Shown one piece after another: positions 56,016 to 64,000 of a DNA stretch of 64,000 bases. A program made the translations under genes and the position numbers. Each line of letters begins with the position of its first letter. Position 1 is the stretch's first letter. The notes below the pieces were generated by a model, which ran no database searches, had not been told where the DNA came from, and saw only the letters and a program-made list of their open reading frames with translations. Source of the stretch: Sphingobium sp. CR2-8 (lineage in GTDB: Bacteria; Pseudomonadota; Alphaproteobacteria; Sphingomonadales; Sphingomonadaceae); NCBI RefSeq assembly GCF_035818615.1, contig NZ_JAYKZY010000002.1:746501-810500 (forward strand), read 5' to 3'.

Positions 56016-56254
56016 GCATGAACCGCCATAAATTTGCCTGTCTGCCTTAAGAACGGCTGCCGGCGGTATCGGATGCTTGGGCGCACATATTTACATTGAC
56101 GTATGAGTACCGGCGTTCGTCACGGCTGCAGAGCAGATTTGTGAAGATCAGCGCTTATCGGTCCAGCTTTAGTAAGACTATGTTAAAACGAAAATCTGCC
56201 GATCATTATTCGGCGGATTCGATGCAATCGCTGTCCACCAAACTGCGCGTCCCT
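56016..56254. other. Intergenic region
   Basis: About 240 bases, AT-rich with TTAAAACGAAAA near 56180. It probably holds the promoter of the SDR-GH15 operon; no gene seen. Confidence 0.4.
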
Positions 56255-56959
56255 CTATCCCCCGCCCAGCCGCCCCAGCGAAAGCGCTAGCATAGCGCCC
56301 AACGCCGTAGCTACGCCGGCCCAGTGCCGGTCCTCCTTGAAAGCCTTAGGAAATACTTCCGTGGCGAGGCTGGCGATCACAGCGCCAGCGGCAACGCAGC
56401 GGATCGCCGCCAGATGCGCTTCGCTCGCGCTTTCCAGCAGCAAATTGCCCGATATGGCCGCGCCGGAAAGTAGCGCTGCCGTTGCAGCCCACAATCCGAA
56501 TATCTTTCCGTTCGAAAGGCCTTTCCCGCGCATATCCCACGCACCACCCGCCGCTTCGGGAAGGTTGGACAAAAGGATCGACCCGGCCAGTGCGGCGACC
56601 TCCATCGGCCCAGCGCCGATCAGTGCGACGCCAAGCGCGAGATTTTCCGGCACTCCGTCCAGCGTGATCGCGGCCAGCAAGCCGCCACCCGACTCCCCGC
56701 CCCATGTCTCGTCAATCAGATAGTCGATAACGGCAAACAGGACCGCGCCGGCGGCCATGCCCCCCATAACGACCCACAGCGCGCTCTTGTCGAGGGAAGG
56801 CTGGATAAGCTCGGTTGTCACCGATAACAGCAGCGCGCCGCCAGCCATCGCAATAAGAAAGCCGTCGATCCACTTGGGCAACCGCCCATAAAGCCCCCAG
56901 GCCGCTCCTGCGAGCAGCGCACCCGACACAACAGTCACGACCATCACCGCCATCAGCAT
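56255..56959 (-). CDS. ZIP-like metal transporter
   Basis: 234-residue membrane protein with about seven helices. The ZIP-type metal site is seen as AITLDGVPENLALGVALIGAG (conserved D/E and the HxxxE-like helix replaced by DGVPENLA) and SNLPEAAGGAWDM. Start chosen at MLMAVMVV to leave a clean first helix. Its upstream flank joins directly to the truncated oxidoreductase at about 57000, and its 5' end may be altered by that junction. Confidence 0.75.
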   Translation of the reverse strand: MLMAVMVVTVVSGALLAGAAWGLYGRLPKWIDGFLIAMAGGALLLSVTTELIQPSLDKSALWVVMGGMAAGAVLFAVIDYLIDETWGGESGGGLLAAITLDGVPENLALGVALIGAGPMEVAALAGSILLSNLPEAAGGAWDMRGKGLSNGKIFGLWAATAALLSGAAISGNLLLESASEAHLAAIRCVAAGAVIASLATEVFPKAFKEDRHWAGVATALGAMLALSLGRLGGG

Positions 56960-56999
56960 GGCACGCAAACCGTGGTGGGGGGCCGGATGTTCCCGTTGC

Positions 57000-59039
57000 G
57001 CGGGTGTCCTCGCGATCGTGACGGCCGATAATGCCGGCCCGATCAAGAAGCAGGGGTTCTACATCGCTAAGCCGCTCGCTGGCCCGGAGATCGAGCATTA
57101 CCATCAGGCGATCGCGCTGGTCGTCGCCGAGACGTTCGAGCAGGCGCGTCATGCCGCATCTCTGATCCGCGTCGATCATGCGCGCGAGCAAGGCGCGTTC
57201 GATCTCGCCGCTGCACGGGCTGGCGCAAAGCCGCATCAGCGTCAGCCCGACGTCCGCATCGGCGACTTCGACACAGCGTTCGCGTCGGCCCCGGTGAAGA
57301 TCGATGGTACTTACACCACCCCCGACCACAGCCACATGATGCTCGAGCCGCACGCCACGATCGCGCGCTGGGATGGCGACCACCTGACGATATGGTCGGC
57401 GCAGCAGATCGTCGGTTGGGCGCGGCGCGACCTGGGTAACAAGCTCAGTATCCCGCAGGACAAGATTCGCGTCGTCGCGACCTACATTGGTGGCGGGTTC
57501 GGCGGAAACGGCAGTGTCTGTTCGGATGCGATCCTCGCAGCGCTTGGCGCTCGCGCGATCGGCCGCGCGGTGAAGGTGACGTTGCCGCGCCGGCTCATGC
57601 CGAACAACACGAGCCACCGCCCCGCCACGATCCAGCGCGTCCGTCTGGCGGCGGGTCGCGACGGCAAGCTGGTCGCCGTTGGCCACGAAACGCTGTCGGG
57701 CAATCTGCCGGGGGGCGGCCCGGAGATTGCGGCTGCGCAGACGCAGTTGCTCTACGCAGGAGCCAACCGTCTGAACCTGACCCGGCTCGCGACGCTCGAC
57801 TTGCCCGAAGGCAACGCGATGCGCGCACCGGGCGAGGCGTCGGGCCTGATGGCGCTCGAAGTGGCGATGGACGAGCTGGCCGAAAAGCTGGGGATGGACC
57901 CGGTGGAGCTCCGCATCCTCAACGACACCCAAGTCGTACCGGGTGCGGACCCCGGCCGTGGGGCTTCGACTGATCCGCAATCGACAAGCGGCAATCAGGG
58001 CAAAGAGGAGCAGGGGCCGCGTCCCTTCTCCATACGGCAATTCATCCCGTGCCTGCGCACGGGTGCTGAACGCTTTGGTTGGAAGGAGCGTAGCCCCAAG
58101 CCCGGCAGTCGCCGTGAAGGCCGCTGGCTGATCGGCATGGGGATGGCATCCGCAATTCGCGGCGCACCGATCATTCCGGCGGGTGGGCGTGTCACGCTCG
58201 ACGGCAAGGGGATCGTGACCGTCGAAAGCAACATGACCGACATGGGAACGGGCAGCTACACCATCATCGGCCAGACGGTTGCAGAGATGATGGGCGTGCC
58301 CCTCGATCGTGTCGAGGTGAAGCTTGCCGACTCCGATTTCCCCGAAGCATTCGGAGGTGGCGGACAAGGCGGTGCCGCATCAGCCACGGCCGGTGCCTAC
58401 GCCGCATGCGTCAAACTGCGCGAAGCCGTGGCGACGAAGCTGGGGTTCGATTCTGCTGATACCGAGTTCGTCGACGGTGAGGTGCGTTCCGGCAACCGAC
58501 GCGCCCCGCTCGCGCAGGCTGCGAAGGATGGTGCGATCACTGCTGAGGACAAAATGGAATATGGCGACCTGTCCAAGCGGTTCGAGCAGCAGACCTTCGG
58601 CGCTCATTTCTGCGAAGTCGCGGTGGACGCCTATACTGGCGAAATCCGTATCCGGCGGATGCTCGCCGTTTGTGCGGCCGGACGTATCCTCAACCCCATT
58701 ACCGCCCGCAGCCAGGTGATCGGCGGCATGGTCGGCGGTGCGGGCGCGGCGCTGATGGAAGAGTTGGCTGTCGACAAGCGCTTCGGCTTCTTCGTCAATC
58801 ACGACCTCGCGGGATACGAAGTGCCGGTCCATGCCGATATCCCGCATCAGGAGGTGATTTTCCTAGAGGAGACCGATCCCACCATGTCGCCTTTAAAGGC
58901 AAAGGGTGTGGGCGAGCTTGGCATTTCCGGCGTCGCGCCGGCAATCGCCAATGCGGTTTACAACGCAACCGGCGTACGGGTGCGGGAGTATCCGATCACG
59001 CTCGACAAGCATCTGGCGAAGTTGCCGGAGTATCGTGTG
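57000..59039 (+). pseudogene. Aldehyde/xanthine oxidoreductase Mo subunit, 5'-truncated (PaoC-like)
   Basis: Molybdopterin subunit of the xanthine dehydrogenase family, close to PaoC. Present: GVLAIVTADNAGPIKK onward, YIGGGFGGNGSVCSDAILA, MRAPGEASGLMALEVAMDEL, GGGGQGGAASATAGAYAACV and the catalytic-Glu segment KGVGELGISGVAPA. Missing: about the first 80 residues; the sequence starts beside the ZIP gene's 5' end without a native start. PaoA and PaoB are absent. At the 3' end it reads on in frame into the flavodoxin (LAKLPEYRVMQGAH). Probably non-functional. Confidence 0.82.
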
Positions 59040-59642
59040 ATGCAGGGTGCGCACCGGTTCTCGCGGCGTGCCGTACTAGCGACACCAGCGATGCTTTCGC
59101 TGGCCGGGACGGCATGTGCCAGGGAACCGGAGCAGCCCGGTATGCCCTCCGGCAAGACACTGGTCGCGTATCTCACCCGCTCGGGCAATACCCGCGTGAT
59201 CGCGGGAACATTGCAGCGAGTTCTTGGGTGCTGACCTCTTCGAAATCCGTCCTGCGGGACCCTATCCCGAGGATTATGAGCAGCATGTCGCGCAGGCCAC
59301 GCGCGAGCGTGACAGCGGGTTCGAACCTTCCTTGGCAGCCACAGTCGATAACATCGCCGCCTATGACACCGTCTTCCTTGGCTTCCCTATCTGGGGGAGA
59401 CGGCACCCCCGCCGATCCGCTCATTTTTGAAGGCTCACAATCTACGCGGGAAGACGCTTCGACCGTTCATCACCCACCGCGGATATGGTGTCCACGGCGG
59501 ATATGGTGTCGGTAGTAGTCCGGCGGTTTTGGCATCCCACGCGGTCGGCACGATGATTGAGAAACTGTTCGTCATGGAAGCGGACGAAGGACGGCGCACT
59601 CTCAATCAGGTCCGCGACTGGATAGGTAAGACTGACAGCTAA
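59040..59642 (+). pseudogene. Exported flavodoxin-like protein (two compensating frameshifts)
   Basis: 200-residue flavodoxin with a Tat/lipoprotein leader (RRAVLATPAMLSLAGTACA). FMN-binding TYLTRSGNTR-like segment VAYLTRSGNTRVI, then DLFEIRPAGPYPEDYEQH, DTVFLGFPIWG and the C-terminal FITHRGYGVH. The frame shifts at 59226-59228 (one extra G) and back at 59393-59397 (one missing G); corrected sequence is intact. The gene overlaps the oxidoreductase tail; a normal stop TGATG is visible in another frame. Confidence 0.75.
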
Positions 59643-59930
59643 ATGTGTCGAACTATTCTGGGAATATGTGGCGCGTTGAAGCAGAAACCTACCACCAGCA
59701 TCAGATCCTCAAACCGCCGCTTTCGTCAGATTCGGACGTTCGCGTCAACACGGCTAAATGTCCTGATGTGGTCGCGAACTGCCGGCAGATGTGCAGGAAA
59801 TCTGAAGTTAAGTGACTCGAACAGCCGCCGAAACGCCTCAAAAATAGCTGGGGGTATGATGGGGGGTATCAGACCATTTGACTTTTCAAAGTTACCTGAA
59901 TAAAGGGATTTTCCGGTGCTATTCAATGAC
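59643..59930. other. Island right-end region
   Basis: About 290 bases without a gene. It contains tgggggtat (59849-59857) and tggggggtat (59860-59869), copies of the octamer near the left end, and is followed by attR. Likely the recombination arm of the element. Confidence 0.5.
59849..59869 (+). promoter_or_regulatory. Candidate integrase arm-type sites, right
   Basis: Two direct GGGGGTAT copies 11 bases apart, mirroring the pair at 24920-24941. They lie about 60 bases inside attR. Function inferred. Confidence 0.4.
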
Positions 59931-59944
59931 CGTAAGCGGCACCA
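59931..59944 (+). other. Island attachment site, right (attR)
   Basis: cgtaagcggcacca, identical to the 3' end of tRNA-Thr. It is followed by tttttcgggc, probably the tRNA's original terminator region. Confidence 0.85.
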
Positions 59945-60256
59945 TTTTTCGGGCTTTGCTCGCGCATTTCTCTTTTGGAAGCGTTTGGACCTGGACGCGA
60001 CGCGGGTTCCCCGATCGGCAGGCTTTTGGCGCATCTCCCATCCTTGCCCGCCCATGATGTCACCCCCCATATGTTTCGATCATGCATGACGGCGCGGGCG
60101 TTGTTCAGGTAGAAGACCCAGGCGGGACGATCGACCCGCATCATGCTCCGCCGGCCTGGCTGGCGGAACCGATTATTGAAATCATCCTGTGCGATGCCTG
60201 TGCCGACCCGTACCGACCGGTTGCCGTATCGCCTATCAGAAGGACCAAGGCAGACT
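59945..60256. other. Intergenic region after the island
   Basis: About 310 bases, starting with a T-run after attR. A short open frame at 60082-60270 has no family support. Nothing else is seen. Confidence 0.4.
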
Positions 60257-60592
60257 ATGCGAGGCTATAGAGAACCCGGTTTCCAGGACCGGACCGCAGC
60301 GGCGAAGGGCGCCAAGCAGAAGGCGCTGGACCTGCTGCGCGATAAGCCGCCGATCGACGAGGCCGAACAGGCCGATCGCCTGGCCAAGCGCCTGGCCAAG
60401 GAAGCGGCGGCGCGCGAACGGCGCGAAGAAACCCTGCGCGAACGCGAAGCCGCCAAGGCCGCCAAGCGTGAAAAGGCGGAGGAGGCCGCTGCCGCCGCGA
60501 AAAAGGCGAACCCCGAGCCGGTCGTCCTGACCGAAGCGGAGCGCAAGGCTGCGCGCGACGCGCGCTACGCCGCCCGCAAGGCGCGCAAGTAA
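60257..60592 (+). CDS. DUF6481 family protein
   Basis: 111-residue, strongly charged helical protein. Starts MRGYREPGFQDRTAAAKGAK, then a long Arg/Glu/Ala/Lys coiled coil (REREAAKAAKREKAEEAAA) and ends DARYAARKARK. Matches DUF6481, known from sphingomonads; function unknown. Start fixed by the family N-terminus. Confidence 0.82.
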   Translation: MRGYREPGFQDRTAAAKGAKQKALDLLRDKPPIDEAEQADRLAKRLAKEAAARERREETLREREAAKAAKREKAEEAAAAAKKANPEPVVLTEAERKAARDARYAARKARK

Positions 60593-60753
60593 CGCATTTT
60601 CAAGTCGACCGCTCCTGGTCGGCAGCCCTGGGCAACGCACCATCCCATCAGGATGGCGCGTTTGCCACCCATCGAAAAACGCTCCAGCCGCTGCCCCAGC
60701 GCGTCCATGAGTGTCCGGTCAGACCCGGCCAACCCCCGTCATCGACCGACCAT

Positions 60754-61524
60754 GAAGGATCGTTTCTGGACCAGATATATAGTGCCGCTGGGCATGTAGA
60801 GCGCACCGATCTTCATCCTCCCCTGTCCGTCGAGGAAAAGTCGACCTACCGGTCCTATCCCGTCGACGTCGTCGATACGGCCGATATTCCTGGTGGCGGG
60901 CGGTTGCGCCTGCTCAAGTCCGGCGATCATTTCTCCATCCAGTTCGGGTCGGAAGAATTGATGGGCAGTTGCGACCATGTTTCGGAAGAAGCGCTGGCCA
61001 CGCTGACCGCCGAGCGGCTTGCGAACCGCGACGGTTCCGTGCTGATCGGCGGCCTGGGCATGGGCTTTACGCTGGGCGCGGCCCAGTCCGCCTGGTCGCC
61101 GCGCGCGTCCATCACCGTGGCGGAACTGGTGCCCAAGATCGTGGAATGGGCGAAGGGGCCGGTCGCGCATCTGTTCGGCGGCGACCTGTCCGATCCGCGC
61201 GTCACGATCAAGGTCGGCGATGTGCATGACGTGATCGCCGGTGCGCCGGACGGGTTCGACGCCATCTTGCTGGACGTGGACAATGGTCCCGACGGGCTGA
61301 TCCAGGCGGAAAACGAGCGACTCTATTGCCACTGGGGCCTCAAGTCCACCTATGCCGCGTTGAAGGCCGGGGGTGTGCTGGCGGTCTGGTCGGCCTATCC
61401 GGTGGCCGATTTCGGTTCGCGGCTGGAGGATGCCGGGTTTGCCGTGGACCTGGTCGAAACGCCCGCTTTTATCGGCGAGGGCCACGACTTCCATTATATC
61501 TGGTTCGCGTCGAAGGCGCATTGA
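60754..61524 (+). CDS. Spermidine synthase-like methyltransferase-fold protein
   Basis: About 256 residues with the spermidine/spermine synthase fold: VLIGGLGMGFTLGAAQSA (SAM-type turn), ITVAELVPKIVEWAKGP, FDAILLDVDNGPDGL (catalytic-type Asp pair) and LAVWSAYPVADFGSRLEDAG. The conserved part begins at VVDTADIPGGGRLRLL; the ATG at 60754 is the only ATG upstream, but the first 30 residues (GHVERTDLHPPLS) lack the family pattern, so the start is uncertain. Substrate unknown. Confidence 0.78.
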   Translation, partial: EGSFLDQIYSAAGHVERTDLHPPLSVEEKSTYRSYPVDVVDTADIPGGGRLRLLKSGDHFSIQFGSEELMGSCDHVSEEALATLTAERLANRDGSVLIGGLGMGFTLGAAQSAWSPRASITVAELVPKIVEWAKGPVAHLFGGDLSDPRVTIKVGDVHDVIAGAPDGFDAILLDVDNGPDGLIQAENERLYCHWGLKSTYAALKAGGVLAVWSAYPVADFGSRLEDAGFAVDLVETPAFIGEGHDFHYIWFASKAH

Positions 61525-61563
61525 GCGCTGTTACGACATCACGGCGATATCGAGATATAGGTA

Positions 61564-61593
61564 GCTGTTCCCCGGCGAAGGCTGGGGAACAGC
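61564..61593. repeat. Inverted repeat, REP-like
   Basis: Arms gctgttcccc and ggggaacagc around a 10-base loop ggcgaaggct. Related to the larger palindrome at 18009-18074. Between convergent genes, so it may also end transcription. Confidence 0.7.
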
Positions 61594-61597
61594 AAGC

Positions 61598-61625
61598 GCC
61601 CCGCCGCCCGATCGGGCAGCGGGGC
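61598..61625 (-). terminator. Hairpin downstream of ilvD
   Basis: Stem gccccgc/gcggggc with an inner gcccg/cgggc stem, 8 bases past the ilvD stop. Typical GC-rich terminator, though without a clear T-tract. Confidence 0.5.
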
Positions 61626-61633
61626 CAGCCCTA

Positions 61634-63484
61634 TCAGCGTTCGATCTGGCTCACGTCGCGCACCGCGCCCTTGGCGGCGTTGGTCGTCATTGCGGCATAG
61701 GCGCGCAGGGCGGGCGACACTTCGCGCTTGCGGCCGAAGGGCTTCCACGCCTTGGCCCCGCGCGCTTCCATCTCGGCGCGGCGTTCGGCGAGCAGGGCGT
61801 CGTCCAGATCGACCTTGATGACGCGGGCGGGGATGTCGATGACGATCGGGTCGCCGGTCTGCACCAGCGCGATCAGCCCGCCTTCGGCCGCTTCGGGCGA
61901 GACATGGCCGATCGACAGGCCCGACGTGCCGCCGGAAAAACGCCCGTCGGTGATAAGCGCGCAGGCCTTGCCCAGCCCCTTCGACTTCAGATAGCTGGTC
62001 GGGTAGAGCATTTCCTGCATGCCGGGGCCGCCCTTCGGCCCTTCGTAGCGGATGACGACGACGTCCTTTTCCTTGACCTCGTTACCCAAAATGCCCGCGA
62101 CGGCCGCGTCCTGGCTTTCATAGACGCGCGCGGTGCCGTGGAAGACAAGGATGCTTTCATCGACGCCCGCCGTCTTTACGATGCAGCCTTCGGGCGCGAG
62201 ATTGCCGAACAGGACGGCGAGGCCGCCATCCTTGGAAAAGGCGTGCTCGGTCGAGCGGATCACGCCCTTTTCACGGTCGGTGTCGAGGTCTTCCCAGCGC
62301 TCGGCTTGGCTGAACGCCGTCTGGGTCGGCACGCCGCCGGGCGCCGCGCGGTAGAAGTTGCGCACTTCCTCGCTATTGGTTCGGCCGATGTCCCAGCGCG
62401 CGAGCGCAGCGGCCATGGTCGGCGCGTGGACGGTCGGCAGGCTGGTGTCGATCAGGCCGCCCCGTTCCAGTTCGCCTAGGATCGCCATGATCCCGCCCGC
62501 GCGATGGACGTCCTCCATATGCACGTCGCTCTTGGCTGGCGCGACCTTGCACAGGCATGGCACGCGGCGCGACAGCCGGTCGATGTCGGCCATGGTGAAG
62601 TCGATCCCGCCCTCATAAGCGGCAGCCAGCAGGTGCAGAACGGTGTTGGACGATCCGCCCATGGCGATATCCACGCTCATCGCGTTTTCGAACGCGGCGA
62701 AATTGGCGATGCTGCGCGGCAGGACGCTGGCGTCGTCCTGCTCATAGTAACGCTTGGTGATGTCGACGATGACATGCCCCGCCTCGCGGAACAGGCGCTC
62801 GCGGTCCGCATGCGTCGCCAGCGTCGATCCGTTGCCGGGCAGCGACAGGCCCAGTGCCTCGGTCAGGCAGTTCATCGAATTGGCGGTGAACATCCCCGAA
62901 CATGACCCGCAGGTCGGGCAGGCGGAGCGCTCGATCGTCTTCACTTCCTCGTCGGTATAGCTTTCGTCGGCGGCGACGACCATCGCGTCCACCAGGTCGA
63001 GCGCGACCTTCTTGCCGCGCAGGGTCGTCTTGCCCGCTTCCATCGGCCCGCCCGACACGAAGACGACCGGGATGTTGAGGCGCATCGCGGCCATCAGCAT
63101 GCCCGGCGTGATCTTGTCGCAGTTGGAGATGCACACGACCGCATCGGCGCAATGGGCGTTGACCATATATTCGACGCTGTCGGCGATCAGATCGCGGCTG
63201 GGCAGCGAATAGAGCATGCCGCCATGGCCCATCGCGATGCCGTCATCGACCGCGATGGTGTTGAATTCCTTGGCGACGCCGCCCGCCGCCTCGATCTCGC
63301 GCGCCACCAGCTGGCCCAGATCCTTCAGGTGCACATGGCCCGGTACGAACTGGGTGAAGCTGTTGGCGATCGCGATGATCGGCTTGCCGAAATCCTCGTC
63401 CTTCATCCCCGTCGCGCGCCAAAGCCCGCGCGCGCCCGCCATGTTGCGGCCGTGAGTGGTGGTGCGAGAGCGGTAGGCGGGCAT
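61634..63484 (-). CDS. ilvD: Dihydroxy-acid dehydratase
   Basis: Fe-S enzyme converting dihydroxy acids to keto acids in branched-chain amino acid synthesis. 616 residues, usual length. Cluster cysteines are visible in [16 protein letters not shown] and [20 protein letters not shown]; start [20 protein letters not shown] is the family N-terminus; [18 protein letters not shown] lies near the end. RBS GAAGGA precedes it. Confidence 0.97.
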   Translation of the reverse strand: MPAYRSRTTTHGRNMAGARGLWRATGMKDEDFGKPIIAIANSFTQFVPGHVHLKDLGQLVAREIEAAGGVAKEFNTIAVDDGIAMGHGGMLYSLPSRDLIADSVEYMVNAHCADAVVCISNCDKITPGMLMAAMRLNIPVVFVSGGPMEAGKTTLRGKKVALDLVDAMVVAADESYTDEEVKTIERSACPTCGSCSGMFTANSMNCLTEALGLSLPGNGSTLATHADRERLFREAGHVIVDITKRYYEQDDASVLPRSIANFAAFENAMSVDIAMGGSSNTVLHLLAAAYEGGIDFTMADIDRLSRRVPCLCKVAPAKSDVHMEDVHRAGGIMAILGELERGGLIDTSLPTVHAPTMAAALARWDIGRTNSEEVRNFYRAAPGGVPTQTAFSQAERWEDLDTDREKGVIRSTEHAFSKDGGLAVLFGNLAPEGCIVKTAGVDESILVFHGTARVYESQDAAVAGILGNEVKEKDVVVIRYEGPKGGPGMQEMLYPTSYLKSKGLGKACALITDGRFSGGTSGLSIGHVSPEAAEGGLIALVQTGDPIVIDIPARVIKVDLDDALLAERRAEMEARGAKAWKPFGRKREVSPALRAYAAMTTNAAKGAVRDVSQIER

Positions 63485-63708
63485 TTTCACAAGTCCTTCG
63501 GATGAATAGTCGCGGCCCCTCTACAGCGGCAAGCGCAGGCTGTGAAACATATTATTCCTCTTTGCCGCCCTTGTCAGGCTTTCGCGCATCTCACCGCCAG
63601 CCGATTGTCATTTTATTGCGAGAGCATGGGCGGACCCGCGGCGATTTTGTCCCAGCCCGGGACCTGTGGCGACAGGATCGCACGGTGGGACTGGCGCTGG
63701 CCGCAATC
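63485..63708. other. Intergenic region, ilvD and transpeptidase
   Basis: About 220 bases between divergent genes; no gene seen. It should hold both promoters. Confidence 0.4.
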
Positions 63709-64000
63709 ATGGTTAAGAAACTGTTCATGCCTTGCTTCCGGCCATCGCCCCTTTTGCGTCCTTTCGTCTTGGCCGGTGCGCTGGGCTTGTCCCTGCTGCT
63801 GTCCGGTTCGGGCGACCCGGTGCGCGCGGCGGGGGAGGCGGCGATGGCGCCCGGCGGCTATCGCTGGCTGGGGGAGGGGCCATGGGACGCGTCGCAGGAT
63901 GGGCCTATATATATGGTCATCAGCATCGAGCGGCAGATGATCCATGTCTATAGCGGCGACCGGCTGATCGGCGTGGCGAGCGTATCGACCGGCATGAAGG
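63709..64000 (+). CDS. L,D-transpeptidase (YkuD), partial
   Basis: The first 97 residues of an exported YkuD-type L,D-transpeptidase, cut by the window edge. A hydrophobic leader (FVLAGALGLSLLLSGSG) is followed by YRWLGEGPWD and the YkuD start IYMVISIERQMIHVYSG, then LIGVASVSTGMK. The catalytic SHGCIRM-type motif lies beyond the edge. These enzymes cross-link or anchor proteins to peptidoglycan. Confidence 0.85.
   Translation, partial: MVKKLFMPCFRPSPLLRPFVLAGALGLSLLLSGSGDPVRAAGEAAMAPGGYRWLGEGPWDASQDGPIYMVISIERQMIHVYSGDRLIGVASVSTGMK

Larger units (their letters stand above)
24808..59944. mobile_element. Genomic island of about 35 kb in tRNA-Thr
   Basis: Bounded by a 14-base direct repeat of the tRNA-Thr 3' end. 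An integrase fragment lies immediately inside the left end, GGGGGTAT repeats lie inside both ends, and a group II intron and several truncated genes lie within. Cargo is respiratory (sugar dehydrogenase, oxidase operon), stress-related (CsbD-like, histidine kinase, Mfd-like, DUF3072, SDRs) and carbohydrate-related (GH15). No conjugation or replication genes were found, and the integrase is truncated, so the element seems immobile unless helped in trans. Confidence 0.85.

Noticed and set aside
60082..60270. Short frame MHDGAGVVQVEDPGG
   Set aside because: No ribosome binding site, no family, and it overlaps the DUF6481 start.
60739..61521. Minus-strand frame of 260 codons
   Set aside because: Shadow of the spermidine-synthase-like gene, whose fold motifs are on the plus strand.
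1..64000. CRISPR array or rRNA operon
   Set aside because: No regularly spaced repeats and no rRNA sequence were seen.

Overview
The window looks like a chromosomal segment of an alphaproteobacterium of the order Sphingomonadales (Sphingobium/Sphingomonas-like). This rests on high GC, a 1567-residue-class NAD-glutamate dehydrogenase, a PAS_5-family protein, DUF6481, MlaA, a Fiu-type TonB receptor with PiuC, and 'cttcgacaggctcagcccgaacgg' plus 'ttccccggc..aggc' repeats of a kind common in this group. No rRNA or CRISPR array was seen.

Layout. 1-8.2 kb is core housekeeping: hflC/hflK (leftward), the Fe-S carrier ATPase mrp, a GNAT acetyltransferase, a CoA-binding protein, a molybdopterin oxidoreductase, hemH, phaB and a ribbon-helix-helix protein. 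8.2-16.8 kb is an iron block: a siderophore receptor, tonB and the dioxygenase piuC on the plus strand, then on the minus strand a PepSY membrane protein, DUF2271, DUF4198 and apbE. The DUF2271 protein carries a DGVSGAT motif that fits an ApbE flavinylation site, and three promoters in the block share TCGCA-type boxes. 17-24.5 kb holds mlaA, NAD-glutamate dehydrogenase and a PAS_5 protein.

24.7-59.9 kb is a genomic island of about 35 kb in the 3' end of a tRNA-Thr(CGT) gene. A 14-bp direct repeat (24794-24807 and 59931-59944) bounds it, GGGGGTAT repeats lie just inside both ends, and a truncated tyrosine integrase sits beside the tRNA. Cargo: a PQQ-type sugar dehydrogenase, an alternative aa3-type oxidase operon (coxB, fused coxA-coxC, ctaG, triheme cytochrome c), a deaminase, a group II intron, an FAD protein with DUF1543, a CsbD-like protein, a hybrid histidine kinase broken by two nonsense codons, an Mfd-like helicase, several SDRs, an inositol monophosphatase, a lipid kinase, DUF3072, an SRPBCC-alcohol dehydrogenase-SDR operon, a GH15 enzyme, a ZIP transporter, and a truncated aldehyde oxidoreductase fused to a flavodoxin. 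Two promoters match GGAAC-N16-CGTT of the alphaproteobacterial general stress sigma factor EcfG, which suggests a stress/respiration island.

60-64 kb returns to core genes: DUF6481, a spermidine-synthase-like methyltransferase, ilvD and the start of an L,D-transpeptidase.

Five genes (mrp, gdhB, coxB, the intron reverse transcriptase, flavodoxin) are broken only by single-base indels, nearly all in short homopolymers. This may be sequencing error rather than gene decay.
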